From NCBI GenBank assembly GCA_016717285.1, contig JADKFU010000004.1, positions 496,001-560,000 on the forward strand: a stretch of 64,000 nucleotides of DNA, in the 5' to 3' direction. Every line of letters begins with the position of its first letter. Position 1 is the stretch's first letter. The notes beneath the pieces are model-generated. The model worked only from the letters and a program-made list of their open reading frames with translations, was not told where the DNA came from and made no database searches. Positions 8,781 to 17,514 of this stretch are shown here, piece by piece. This stretch comes from Chitinophagaceae bacterium (GTDB lineage Bacteria > Bacteroidota > Bacteroidia > Chitinophagales > UBA10324). The position numbers and the translations under genes were made by a program.

Positions 8781-9293
8781 TCATTTATACCATTCAGCAT
8801 ACATCACGTAATTATTCGCAATACGCATATTAATCTGTTCAAAATGTTCCGGTGAAAGTTCTTTCACTTTTTTTGCGGGCACACCTGCGTAAATGCTTCC
8901 TGATTCCACACGTGTGTTTTCAAGTACTACTGAACCTGCTGCAATGAGCGAATTTTTTTCTACCACAGCATGATCCATCACAATGGCGCCCATGCCCACC
9001 ACCACATTATCTTCGAGTGTGCATCCATGAACGATGGCACAATGACCAATTGAAACATTGTTACCAATGGTAGTAAATGCTTTTTTATAAGTGCAATGGA
9101 TCACTGCTCCATCCTGGATATTCACCCTGTTTCCAATCCGTATGTAATGCACATCACCACGTATAACAGCATTGAACCAGACCGTGCAATCATCGCCCAT
9201 AATCACATCGCCTGCTACTACAGCATTATCGGCGAGGAAACAGTTTTTTCCGAATTGAGGCGCAATGCCGTTGATGGGTTTAATGATAGACAT
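8781..9293 (-). CDS. gamma-class carbonic anhydrase family protein
   Basis: This 170-residue protein has a left-handed beta-helix of hexapeptide repeats (such as VIRGDV, IGNRVN, VVVGMG) and the three zinc-binding histidines of the gamma-class family, seen here as H66 (VIHC), H84 and H89 (IGHCAIVHGC). The C-terminal helix (SPEHFEQINMRIANNYVMYAEWY) is also typical. It may hydrate CO2; many YrdA/PaaY-like relatives have uncertain or weak activity, so the function is a family assignment. It is probably cytoplasmic and trimeric. It lies 99 bp downstream of the M1 peptidase gene on the same strand. Confidence 0.93.
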   Translation of the reverse strand: MSIIKPINGIAPQFGKNCFLADNAVVAGDVIMGDDCTVWFNAVIRGDVHYIRIGNRVNIQDGAVIHCTYKKAFTTIGNNVSIGHCAIVHGCTLEDNVVVGMGAIVMDHAVVEKNSLIAAGSVVLENTRVESGSIYAGVPAKKVKELSPEHFEQINMRIANNYVMYAEWYK

Positions 9294-9392
9294 GAAGGTA
9301 GAAAAGGGTTAACTGGTTAAATGGCTCAATGGTTGGAAGCAGCACCAGCAATGTAACAATTGAACAGTGAAACAATTGAACAGCTTAATACG

Positions 9393-12080
9393 TCATCTTC
9401 CATAAATCATCTTCAAATGTTCATTCGTCTCAGCAGCTTTAATAGCACCCACTTTATCTTCAATTTCCGTCATCTGGTGATTGGTCCAGTCAAGCTTCTC
9501 CATCAGCTTTTGTTTTTCACCGGTGTTTATTTCTTCCTGCATCAATGCATTGGTATATGTTTCCTTATTGGCGTCCATGGCTGAATATACATTTTCCAGC
9601 GCGTTAGTGGCGGCAAGGCGAACATACCATTTTGCATTTTTTTCTGAAATAGTATACAACAATGGTAAGGCTTCCTGTATTACTTCAACATTATCCGCCC
9701 ATCTTGAAAGATACTGTCCGTAATTTACCGTGGTATAATAAGAAACTGAATTACCTGTCAACTGCGAAATAAAAAAAGCATTTTTTTCCGGACCGGCCAT
9801 GCGGGCATAAACTGTTTCCAGTCCGTCTCTTACATCTTCAGAAGAATCATTTTCAAGCACGCTTGCTGCCGCATATGCTTTCACCGAATCCACTTCCACC
9901 ATAGCTTTTAAAGCGGTAGAAATAACCAGGTAAGAACTATCGTGCAGTCCGTTTTCGAGAATGGAAACTACAGAAGGATCGCCCCAGGCCGCCATGTTCT
10001 CCATAGCAGCGGCACGAACATACGAACTCGAATCTTTCATCGCCAACTCTTTGATTCGGTTCATAAAAGCAACACCATTTTCTTCTTCAGCACCTGTGCG
10101 AATGCTCTCTACCGCCAGTCTTCTGATATCAGCAAACTTATCGTTCATACCCTGCAGCATCGCTTGCTCATAAAGCGGGCTGGAACTGTTCTTCGCAAAG
10201 AAGTTCAACGCTTCAAACCTATCCATATACAAGGGAGCGTGCTTCAATTGAAAAGCAAATGCGGAATCTGATTTGTTATCCGTTTTCTCACAGACTAAAA
10301 TTTTATCAGCATCCACATTCACAAGATCAGGTGGTACTGAACACGGGAAGCTAAACTCCTGGAATGCATCTGTAATTACTTTTGAATAGCGAGTTACTTT
10401 TCCCGCTTCATACACATCGATTTTAACCGGCAGTCTGAATACCGGCGTTCCATCTTGCGTATCCTGAAGCTGATGAATAGAAACAATTTCCATTTTTTCA
10501 TCGCTATCGTAATCGTAACTAATGTTAAGATCAGGATGACCTTTTGAAAAGTACCATTGGTTGAAAAACCAGTTTAAATCCTGTCCGGTGACTGACTCAA
10601 AAGCAAGCCGCAAGTCATGCGCTTCAGCAGCTCCAAAACGATGATCAGTCAGGTATTTATTTAAAGACAGGAAGAAAGCAGCATCACCTACATAGTTCCG
10701 TAACATGTGCAATATTCTTCCGCCCTTCTGGTAGCTGATCGCATCAAAAACATCTTCCTTATCGCTGTAATCAAACCTTACCAGTGGTTCAGTTCCCGAT
10801 CGCGACATATAAATGTATTGTTGGAGGTCATCATCCAAATGGCTGTCTGCAACATCTCTTCCATACTTATACTCATACCATAAATATTCACCATAGTCAG
10901 CAAATGATTCATTCACTGTGATATTCGACCATGATTCACAAGTTACCAGGTCGCCAAACCATTGATGAAATAATTCATGCGAAATAATATCCTCTCTTTT
11001 TCCATCAATCATTTCCCTTGCCGTCTGATGCAGTCTTTCATAGAATAAGGATGCACTTACATTTTCCATAGCTCCGGAAACATAATCATGCACGACCACC
11101 TGTGAATATTTGGGCCATGCAAAGGGAACACCGAGCTTCGTTGAAAAAAAATCAATCATCTCCGGTGTATTGCCGAAAATCGCCTTTGCATACGACTCAT
11201 ATTTTTTGTCTACATAATAATTCACTTCCATATTTTTCCAGTGATCCTTCACAATTGCAAACGGGCCGGCTGTCATCATTACGAGATAAGGTGCATAGGG
11301 AAGATCGAGCTTCCAGGTATCAGTATGTGTTCCGTTACCATTGTCTTTTGAGGAAGTCATTAATCCATTCGAAAGCGTTACGAAGCCCTTTTCAACCGTC
11401 ATCGAAATTTCAGTGGTCATTTTCATATTGGGCTTGTCAATGGTTGGAAACCAGCAGGAGTTGCTTTCGGTTTCGCCTTGTGTCCATACCTGCCGTGGCT
11501 TATCAGGATCTTTTCCATCCGGATTGATGAAATACAATCCCTTTGCTTCATTGATAGCTGCTGACCCTTTTAATTTCAGATCATTTGGCTTTGAAGTGTA
11601 ATCAATGAAAACAGTGTACTGTTCGCCGGCAATGTATGTTTTGTCGAGCTGAATGTTAATGGTAGAAGAATCATAAGAATATTTCAGCGCTACGTTGCCG
11701 GACTTCCGCGACAACTCCACCTTGTGAATATCAAACCCTTTCGCATCCAGCCGCAGCGAATCTGTTGGATAGAAATGAGGCGCAAGTGTAATCCAAGCTT
11801 TGCCGTAGAGATAGGTTTTACTCCAGTCAAAACTAACCTCCAGCTTAGTGTGCACAAGATCGTTGATGATGGTATAAGATGCACGGTAAATCCGCGGTGT
11901 TACCACAATGGCATCATCTCCGAATTCATACGACAAAGAATCGGATGACGGTAGTGCATATGGATCATCCATGGCTGTTGACTCCATTTCCAATTGTCCG
12001 GAACCAGCAAGCTTGTGCTTCATAGAACAGCTCACCGATAATACAGCAAACAGACAACAACATATAAAAAGCTTTCTCAT
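9393..12080 (-). CDS. M1-family aminopeptidase lipoprotein with C-terminal HEAT-like repeats
   Basis: This zinc aminopeptidase of family M1 removes N-terminal residues from peptides, probably at the outer membrane or in the periplasm. With the start at 12080 the protein has 895 residues and begins MRKLFICCCLFAVLSVSC, a lipoprotein signal with the lipid-acceptor cysteine at 18. It has the exopeptidase motif GAMEN and the zinc site HELFHQW with H368, E369, H372 and E391 (NESFADY). The catalytic domain is followed by helical repeats from about residue 600 (DSSSYVRAAAMENMAAWGD and similar) like HEAT repeats. A longer reading from 12122 is possible, but a TATTTTTG box at 12124-12131 would start transcription at about that codon, which supports the shorter form. 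Confidence 0.93.
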   Translation of the reverse strand: MRKLFICCCLFAVLSVSCSMKHKLAGSGQLEMESTAMDDPYALPSSDSLSYEFGDDAIVVTPRIYRASYTIINDLVHTKLEVSFDWSKTYLYGKAWITLAPHFYPTDSLRLDAKGFDIHKVELSRKSGNVALKYSYDSSTINIQLDKTYIAGEQYTVFIDYTSKPNDLKLKGSAAINEAKGLYFINPDGKDPDKPRQVWTQGETESNSCWFPTIDKPNMKMTTEISMTVEKGFVTLSNGLMTSSKDNGNGTHTDTWKLDLPYAPYLVMMTAGPFAIVKDHWKNMEVNYYVDKKYESYAKAIFGNTPEMIDFFSTKLGVPFAWPKYSQVVVHDYVSGAMENVSASLFYERLHQTAREMIDGKREDIISHELFHQWFGDLVTCESWSNITVNESFADYGEYLWYEYKYGRDVADSHLDDDLQQYIYMSRSGTEPLVRFDYSDKEDVFDAISYQKGGRILHMLRNYVGDAAFFLSLNKYLTDHRFGAAEAHDLRLAFESVTGQDLNWFFNQWYFSKGHPDLNISYDYDSDEKMEIVSIHQLQDTQDGTPVFRLPVKIDVYEAGKVTRYSKVITDAFQEFSFPCSVPPDLVNVDADKILVCEKTDNKSDSAFAFQLKHAPLYMDRFEALNFFAKNSSSPLYEQAMLQGMNDKFADIRRLAVESIRTGAEEENGVAFMNRIKELAMKDSSSYVRAAAMENMAAWGDPSVVSILENGLHDSSYLVISTALKAMVEVDSVKAYAAASVLENDSSEDVRDGLETVYARMAGPEKNAFFISQLTGNSVSYYTTVNYGQYLSRWADNVEVIQEALPLLYTISEKNAKWYVRLAATNALENVYSAMDANKETYTNALMQEEINTGEKQKLMEKLDWTNHQMTEIEDKVGAIKAAETNEHLKMIYGR

Positions 12081-12123
12081 CTTGAAAAATTTTTGGATGG
12101 CAGGCTGCCACTTCCTGTTCAAA

Positions 12124-12131
12124 CAAAAATA
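12124..12131 (-). promoter_or_regulatory. Bacteroidota -7 box (TATTTTTG) for the M1 peptidase gene
   Basis: The minus strand reads TATTTTTG, matching TAnnTTTG, with predicted start of transcription near 12117. The -33 element is unclear. It favours the ATG at 12080 as the start codon. Confidence 0.4.
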
Positions 12132-12302
12132 TAATTAAACCATGACAGCGAATATTTTTCCGTTTGAACCATTGTCGAATGGTTTATTATTTAAGCCGGA
12201 CTCAATTTGTAAAGTACTTTTTGTTGTCCGGTTAATTCATCATTCGCAATTATCAATTTTATCATTTGCTTTGTGAAAGCAAACAGCGTAAATAAATTAA
12301 TC

Positions 12303-12803
12303 ATGTTCAAAGTAACAGTTAATACTGATCAGGAACGGGAAATAGAGTTATCCGGAAACGACTTCACCATCAATGGCCGGCAAGGCACGTGGGATAAGAT
12401 TTCCATCGGTAACCACCGGTTTCACATTGTAAAGGATAATCGTTCTTACACCTGCGAAGTATTGCAGTTTGTGAAAGAAAAAAAAACGTTTTCCATACGG
12501 GTAAATGGTACCGTTTACCAGGTGCAGGTGAAAGACCGGTTTGATGCTTTGTTAAAGCAATTGGGAATGGAAGAAGCTGCCGTGCACAAAATAAATGCGA
12601 TCAAAGCTCCCATGCCGGGATTGGTGCTGAAAGTGATCGTGACGGAAGGACAAGAGATTAATGCCGGCGATTCTGTGCTGATACTGGAAGCCATGAAAAT
12701 GGAAAACGTTATCAAGTCTCCGGGCACCGGAATCGTGAAAAACATTAAGGTAAAAGCAAAGGATGCCGTGGAGAAAAACCAGGTGCTCATTGAGTTGAAG
12801 TAA
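12303..12803 (+). CDS. biotin carboxyl carrier protein-type (biotin/lipoyl domain) subunit
   Basis: This 166-residue cytoplasmic protein carries biotin for an acyl-CoA carboxylase or decarboxylase complex. Its C-terminal 75 residues form a biotinyl domain: APMPGLVLKVIVTEGQEINAGD, then EAMKMENVI with K132 as the biotinylation site, and DAVEKNQVLIELK at the end. The N-terminal 90 residues are a beta-rich region (FKVTVNTDQEREIELSGNDF) typical of the Bacteroidota acetyl/propionyl-CoA carboxylase carrier subunit. A start 10 codons earlier (12273) is possible, but MFKVTVNT is the usual family start. No carboxylase or carboxyltransferase subunits are adjacent in the window, so the partner is unknown. 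Confidence 0.88.
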   Translation: MFKVTVNTDQEREIELSGNDFTINGRQGTWDKISIGNHRFHIVKDNRSYTCEVLQFVKEKKTFSIRVNGTVYQVQVKDRFDALLKQLGMEEAAVHKINAIKAPMPGLVLKVIVTEGQEINAGDSVLILEAMKMENVIKSPGTGIVKNIKVKAKDAVEKNQVLIELK

Positions 12804-13011
12804 GTGAATGATTAATTGAAAGAATGTGACGAAGAAGTTGATGTGCACATCAAACTTTTATTAGCTGCTGTTTTCAAAGAAAAAATTGTCTGCAAAGGTG
12901 GCATCTGCAAAGAATTAATATTCTGCTGAGCACCGGTTATGTGTCAGGATTTATAGCATAGTTAGCGGATAATGCATCAAAGACGAGAATGATTTTAGAA
13001 ATAATAATATA

Positions 13012-13980
13012 ATGAAAGCAGTAGTTTGTAATAAATATGGTCCACCTGAGGTGGCTCATTTAATGGAGGTTGACAAACCATTGCCCAAAGACCATGAAGT
13101 ATTAGTTAAAGTATATGCTTCTACGGTTAATAGAACAGACGCCGGTTTTCGCAGTGCGGAGTATTTTATTTCCCGGTTTTGGACCGGACTTATCAAGCCC
13201 AACCATCCTATTCTGGGTTGCGAATTTTCAGGTATCATTGAAGAAACCGGGAAAAGTGTTACCACCTTCAAAAGAGGTGACAAAGTTTTTGGATTCAATG
13301 ACAAAACTTGCGGAGGTCATGGAGAATATCTTACCATTGCTGAAACGGATGCCTTTACATTAATACCAGATAATCTAAATTTTGAGGAAGCCGCGGCAAT
13401 AACAGAAGGTGCTCATTATGCACTATGTGATCTAAGAGCAGCCAAAGTAACAAGCGGACAAAACGTAATGGTGTATGGGGCGACAGGGGCAATTGGATCT
13501 GCTGCTGTTCAATTATTAAAAGTTCTTGGAGCACATGTTACCGCCATTTGCAATACAAAGAATATTGAATTGATAAAGTCTCTCGGTGCAGATATCATAA
13601 TTGATTATCAAACAGAAGACTTTTCAAAAACAGAAAAGCGATTCGATTTTATTTTTGACGCCGTAGGTAAAAGTTCATTCGGAAAATGCAAGTCATTACT
13701 CAAAAAGAAAGGAATATATATTTCGACCGAATTCGGCAAGAACGCAGAGAATGTTTTTTTGGCACTGACGACACCTGTTTGGGGTCGGAAAAAAGTATTA
13801 TTTCCTCTACCCACCATTAATAAGGAGGATGTGATTTATCTGAAAGAATTAGTTGAAAAAAGAATGTTTAGACCCGTTATTGACCGGCAGTATAAATTGG
13901 AAGAAATTGTGGAGGCCTACAAATATGTTGAGTCAGGGCAAAAAACGGGCAACGTTATTATTAAAATACAAAATGAATAA
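13012..13980 (+). CDS. NAD(P)-dependent zinc-less MDR oxidoreductase (quinone-reductase type)
   Basis: This 322-residue enzyme belongs to the medium-chain dehydrogenase/reductase superfamily. The N-terminal GroES-like half has RTDAGFRSAEY, HPILGCEFSG and GDKVFGF. The Rossmann half has VMVYGATGAIGSAAVQLLK (GATGAIG at 156-162) and the downstream signature FDFIFDAVGKSSF. Catalytic and structural zinc cysteines of alcohol dehydrogenases are absent, which places it with quinone oxidoreductase and related reductases. The substrate cannot be predicted. It ends in GQKTGNVIIKI, the typical terminal motif. It stands alone with more than 200 bp of non-coding sequence on both sides. Confidence 0.9.
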   Translation: MKAVVCNKYGPPEVAHLMEVDKPLPKDHEVLVKVYASTVNRTDAGFRSAEYFISRFWTGLIKPNHPILGCEFSGIIEETGKSVTTFKRGDKVFGFNDKTCGGHGEYLTIAETDAFTLIPDNLNFEEAAAITEGAHYALCDLRAAKVTSGQNVMVYGATGAIGSAAVQLLKVLGAHVTAICNTKNIELIKSLGADIIIDYQTEDFSKTEKRFDFIFDAVGKSSFGKCKSLLKKKGIYISTEFGKNAENVFLALTTPVWGRKKVLFPLPTINKEDVIYLKELVEKRMFRPVIDRQYKLEEIVEAYKYVESGQKTGNVIIKIQNE

Positions 13981-14259
13981 AACATCCTCCACTGACAGCA
14001 CCCATCCAAAAACTGAGGTTTTGGTTTCCACAGGAAGTTTTGTGTGAAATGGAAGATTAGTTTTTCAAATCAGGTTTTGTGATAAAATTCCTTCCACTCA
14101 GCTTTCAACCTGTTAAGATGCAGTTTCTTTAACAAAATTCAGGTTGGCCAAAAGCTGAATAACCGGTGCGCTGACTTAATCACGTTTTGTTAGTCCGCTT
14201 CTGTATAGGGAAATAATAAAATTCATTTCCGCCGTCGGTGCTGTCCCCCATTAGTGGAC
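13981..14259. other. non-coding stretch after the MDR gene
   Basis: No gene is seen. There is a small CCAAAA/TTTTGG hairpin at 14006-14024 and an imperfect inverted pair (AGCTTTCAACCTG near 14099 against CAGGTTGGCCAAAAGCT near 14140). Either could help end transcription, but neither has a proper U-run. Confidence 0.3.
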
Positions 14260-14290
14260 TTGTAAGCACCTGTTCTCCAGTCTACTTTTG
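14260..14290 (+). promoter_or_regulatory. Bacteroidota promoter (TTG, 20 bases, TACTTTTG)
   Basis: TTG at 14260-14262 and TACTTTTG at 14283-14290 with a 20-base spacer match the lineage consensus. Transcription would begin near 14297, leaving about 25 bases before the ATG of the small secreted protein at 14322. Confidence 0.55.
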
Positions 14291-14321
14291 TGCAGATAAT
14301 TGAACACCAAAAACTATTGAT

Positions 14322-14732
14322 ATGAAAACTCAATTCTGCTTTTTTCTTTTGCTGATCAGCTTGATACTGTATCTGCCAGCTGCAGCACAAGGAAACAAAA
14401 CTGCGATTACCAATGAAGTAATTGCAAAAATACAATCCACCATTCATGATGATGAAGTAACCATCGAATGGGATACCGAGCGGGAAAAAAACATTCACTG
14501 CTTCATCCTGGAGCGTTCATTTGACGGCGATGATTTCATGATGATTGCCATGGTTCCTGCTAAAAACAGATACACTGTAGGTTCACATTATCAGGTGACT
14601 GATTCGGAAACGCTGTTACAACCGGGCATGGTTGTCTATTACCGGCTGAAGACTGTTGATATGAATGGCGTGCATCGTATCACCGTGATGGTGGTGGAGA
14701 AGAATGACGACGGACTTATCAGTTGCCGTTGA
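14322..14732 (+). CDS. small secreted protein with one fibronectin-like domain
   Basis: This 136-residue protein has a signal peptide (MKTQFCFFLLLISLILYLPAAAQG, cleavage after AAA/Q) and a single domain with VTIEWDTEREKNIHCFILERSFDGDDFMMI and YYRLKTVDMNG. That pattern is the fibronectin-type domain often found immediately before the T9SS sorting domain in Bacteroidota secreted proteins. Here the sorting domain is missing and the protein ends shortly after this unit. It may be a free periplasmic protein or a truncated relative of longer secreted proteins. It has its own promoter and terminator, which suggests it is expressed. Function unknown. Confidence 0.7.
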   Translation: MKTQFCFFLLLISLILYLPAAAQGNKTAITNEVIAKIQSTIHDDEVTIEWDTEREKNIHCFILERSFDGDDFMMIAMVPAKNRYTVGSHYQVTDSETLLQPGMVVYYRLKTVDMNGVHRITVMVVEKNDDGLISCR

Positions 14733-14750
14733 CATTGAATAAGCAATCTG

Positions 14751-14789
14751 AAAATCCGGCACTATATAAATGTGACGGATTTTGTTTTT
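14751..14789 (+). terminator. Rho-independent terminator after the small secreted protein
   Basis: AAAATCCGGCAC pairs with GTGACGGATTTT with one internal mismatch and a 9-base loop, followed by TTTTT after one G. It begins 18 bases after the stop codon. Confidence 0.75.
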
Positions 14790-14993
14790 ATAGGCGGGCC
14801 AAATGATTTTCGGAGGTCACCTTTCATCCGCCAATTGTCCCTGTACCTCCATTTAATATACCGTTAGAGAAATGTTACTTTACACTGCATAAAAAAGCTG
14901 TATTTCCGCAATTCATTCTGCAAATAATGAAAGCATTGTTTAAATAACCGTGTCATTTTGTTTTGCTAAAAGTTAACTCCATCAATTCTCAGC

Positions 14994-15467
14994 ATGAGCG
15001 CTTCTCTGATTGAAAAATTTTACGGCTCGTTCAATGATAAAGACTTCAGGACTATGCAATCCTGTTATCATGAAGAAATTATTTTTTCCGATGCTGTGTT
15101 TCAGAGCTTAGCAGGAAAAGAAGCCAAAGCCATGTGGCATATGCTTCTTTTCAATAGCAAAGACCTGCAAGTTTCCTTTCATGATGTATTGGCAAACGAC
15201 AAAATTGGAAGTTGTTACTGGGAAGCAGCCTATACATTTTCAGGCAGTGGCAGGAAAGTATTGAATGTGATAACCGCAGCATTTGAGTTCAGAGATGGAA
15301 AAATATTTCGTCATACTGATCATTTTGATCTCTGGAAATGGTCACGTATGGCATTGGGCACGCCGGGAATTTTGCTGGGATGGAGCCCATTCCTGCAAAA
15401 CAAAATCAGGAAACAGGCAGCCACCGCACTCAACAAGTTTATCGTTGCTCATCCTGAATACAAATAA
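14994..15467 (+). CDS. nuclear transport factor 2 / SnoaL-like domain protein
   Basis: This 157-residue cytoplasmic protein has the NTF2-like cone fold pattern: an N-terminal helix pair (IEKFYGSFNDKDFRTMQSCYHEEIIFSD), VFQSLAGKEAKAMWHMLL, and beta strands ending in FEFRDGKIFRHTDHFDLWKW. The last motif (DGKI followed by HxDxFDxW) is characteristic of SnoaL-like members. Such proteins can be isomerases, hydrolases or simple binding proteins, so no reaction is assigned. The C-terminal tail (ATALNKFIVAHPEYK) is a family-like helix. It precedes the YCII and ECF42 genes in the same direction but with a 172-bp gap. Confidence 0.8.
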   Translation: MSASLIEKFYGSFNDKDFRTMQSCYHEEIIFSDAVFQSLAGKEAKAMWHMLLFNSKDLQVSFHDVLANDKIGSCYWEAAYTFSGSGRKVLNVITAAFEFRDGKIFRHTDHFDLWKWSRMALGTPGILLGWSPFLQNKIRKQAATALNKFIVAHPEYK

Positions 15468-15639
15468 ATCGAAGCAGAAATTACTGCTGCAAAAAATTGC
15501 AACAAATATCTTGTTCCGGTATAAATACGTTCATTGTATTCATTCTTAAAAATTCTTACCCAAATTTGTCCTATACCTGTTCCGTCAAACGTTACCAAAC
15601 ACTTCAAACCCTTCAAACATTTTAAATCCTTAAACTTCC

Positions 15640-15987
15640 ATGAAAGAATTTCTCTTCATTTTTCGCGGCGGTGATGCCGGTGCACTGCAAGGTTCACCCG
15701 AAGCCATGCAACAACACACCCAAAAATGGATCAACTGGATGCAGAAATTAGCTGCTGATGGCAAGATGATTGGCGGACAGCCATTAAGTACAGATGGCAA
15801 AGTGCTGACAGGAAAAAACAAAAAAATAACTGATGGCCCATATGCTGAGGGAAAAGAATTGATCGGTGGTTACCTGCTCGTACATGCTGATAATTATGAC
15901 GAAGCTGTTGAAATTTCTAAAGATTGTCCGGGTTTGGAATTGGACGGTTCGGTGGAAATCCGTCAAATCCAGGAAATACAAATGTGA
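15640..15987 (+). CDS. YCII-related (DGPF-type) protein
   Basis: This 115-residue protein has a ferredoxin-like dimeric fold of the YCII family. It begins MKEFLFIFRGG, has the helix HTQKWINWMQKLAADGKMIGGQPL, and carries the DGPY motif at residues 65-68 followed by GKELIGGYLLVHADNYDEAVEISKDCP and the final VEIRQI. DGPF-type YCII proteins are the usual genetic partners of ECF42 sigma factors, and such a factor is encoded 81 bp downstream on the same strand. The exact role is unknown; in other bacteria these pairs respond to antibiotic or oxidative stress, which is only suggestive here. Confidence 0.92.
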   Translation: MKEFLFIFRGGDAGALQGSPEAMQQHTQKWINWMQKLAADGKMIGGQPLSTDGKVLTGKNKKITDGPYAEGKELIGGYLLVHADNYDEAVEISKDCPGLELDGSVEIRQIQEIQM

Positions 15988-16068
15988 TATTCCGGTAGCG
16001 GATCAATACGCTGGACAGGTTGTAGCTATATTGCCTGTTTCCTTTTCTAATTCACCAAAGCTTTCCGC

Positions 16069-17340
16069 GTGAAAGGTTCACTATCGATCACCGAAACAAT
16101 TGATCACCTTTTCCGCCATGAATACGGCAAAATTGTTTCCGTGCTTACGCGCATCTTCGGCATGCACAACCTCGAACTGGCAGAGGACATTGTGCATGAT
16201 ACTTTGCTGAAAGCACTCGAGCAATGGCGTTTCTCCGGCATGCCTGAAAATCCTTCTGCATGGTTTTACAAAGTGGCAAAAAACAAAGCCATTGATGTAA
16301 TACGCCGTGAAAAACGCCACCGGAAATTTGCTGCAGATGTTGCGCCATTGCTTCAATCTGAATATACGCTCGTTCCCACCATTAAAGAATTGTTCAACGA
16401 AAACGAGGTTCAGGACGATGTGCTCCGGATGATGTTCGCATGCTGCCAGCCTGCTATTCCGTCAGAATCGCAGGTAGCGCTGATATTGAAAACACTTTGC
16501 GGATTCAGCATCGAAGAAATTGCAAAAGCGTTTCTCACCAATCCGGAAACCATCAACAAACGATTGTACCGTGCGCGCCAGCAATTTCGCGAAGGGGAAG
16601 TGAAGTTTGAAATTCCACAACCGCATCAATTGGAAGCGCGGCTGGAAAACGTGCTCACTGCGCTGTACCTTTTATTTAATGAAGGTTACAATTCCACCAG
16701 CAATGACCAACTGGTTCGTAAAGACCTGGTGGTGGAAGCGTCAAGACTTTGTTTTTTGCTGACTCAAAATAAGATTACAGATTCGCCAAAAGTTAATGCC
16801 TTGCTTTCGCTCATGTTGTTTCACGCTTCACGCATCAATACCAGACTCGATGATCAGCACAACATTCTTTTACTTGCCGATCAGGATCGTACGCAATGGG
16901 ACCGCGACCTGATTGAAGCGGGCGTTCGGTATTTTGAAAAGTCGATGCAGGAGGAACCCTATAATTTTTATCAATTACAGGCAGGCATCGCATTACAACA
17001 TGCTGTTGCCCCTTCTTTTGAACATACAGACTGGTCAACCATTCTTGCATTGTACACTATCATTTGCAGCTTGTTTCCTTCGCCGGTGGCTTTTCTCAAT
17101 CGTGCAATTGTGCTTGCGCAGATTGATGGACCACTGTGTGGGATCGAAGAAATAAACAACCTGCCGGGAAAAGAAAAACTCAGCACTTATTACCTGCTGC
17201 CGGCCACATTAGGTGATTTATACCTAAGAGCGGGAAATAAAGAGGAGGCAAAAAAAAACCTCTTACAAGCCTTGTCACTTACGCATGCTCCCGCGGAAAA
17301 AAAATTGTTGCAGAGCAAATTGGAACAATGTGAAGGCTAA
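16069..17340 (+). CDS. ECF42-type RNA polymerase sigma factor with C-terminal helical extension
   Basis: This 423-residue sigma factor has an unusually long C-terminus. Region 2 lies at about residues 12-85 (GKIVSVLTRIFG, LAEDIVHDTLLKALEQW, NPSAWFYKVAKNKAIDVIRRE). Region 4 lies at about 138-176 (LILKTLCGFSIEEIAKAFL, TINKRLYRARQQFRE). Residues 180-423 form a helical domain (LENVLTALYLLFNEGYNSTS through AGNKEEAKKNLLQAL) of the DUF6596/TPR-like type seen in ECF42 factors. These factors lack a classic anti-sigma; the extension is thought to regulate activity. The GTG start at 16069 is chosen because no ATG precedes it in frame. The upstream DGPF/YCII gene is the expected partner. Confidence 0.9.
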   Translation: MKGSLSITETIDHLFRHEYGKIVSVLTRIFGMHNLELAEDIVHDTLLKALEQWRFSGMPENPSAWFYKVAKNKAIDVIRREKRHRKFAADVAPLLQSEYTLVPTIKELFNENEVQDDVLRMMFACCQPAIPSESQVALILKTLCGFSIEEIAKAFLTNPETINKRLYRARQQFREGEVKFEIPQPHQLEARLENVLTALYLLFNEGYNSTSNDQLVRKDLVVEASRLCFLLTQNKITDSPKVNALLSLMLFHASRINTRLDDQHNILLLADQDRTQWDRDLIEAGVRYFEKSMQEEPYNFYQLQAGIALQHAVAPSFEHTDWSTILALYTIICSLFPSPVAFLNRAIVLAQIDGPLCGIEEINNLPGKEKLSTYYLLPATLGDLYLRAGNKEEAKKNLLQALSLTHAPAEKKLLQSKLEQCEG

Positions 17341-17514
17341 TCAAAACAGAATAGAATTTTTCTTTTGAGAAAATCCGCGATAAAGGAAGCTTTCGTAAGC
17401 ATGGACTTATATCCCCCTTGAAATGATTTGGAAAATACAGATTTTAGGAAATGAGTAGTGATGACACTTCAAAAAACTTTCGGAACTCAAACTGCTACCG
17501 TGAAAAGACACCCA

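Noticed and set aside
8552..8800. Poly-proline and poly-glycine frames across the G-rich tract
   Set aside because: They are generated by the homopolymer run, which looks like an artefact, and match no protein family.
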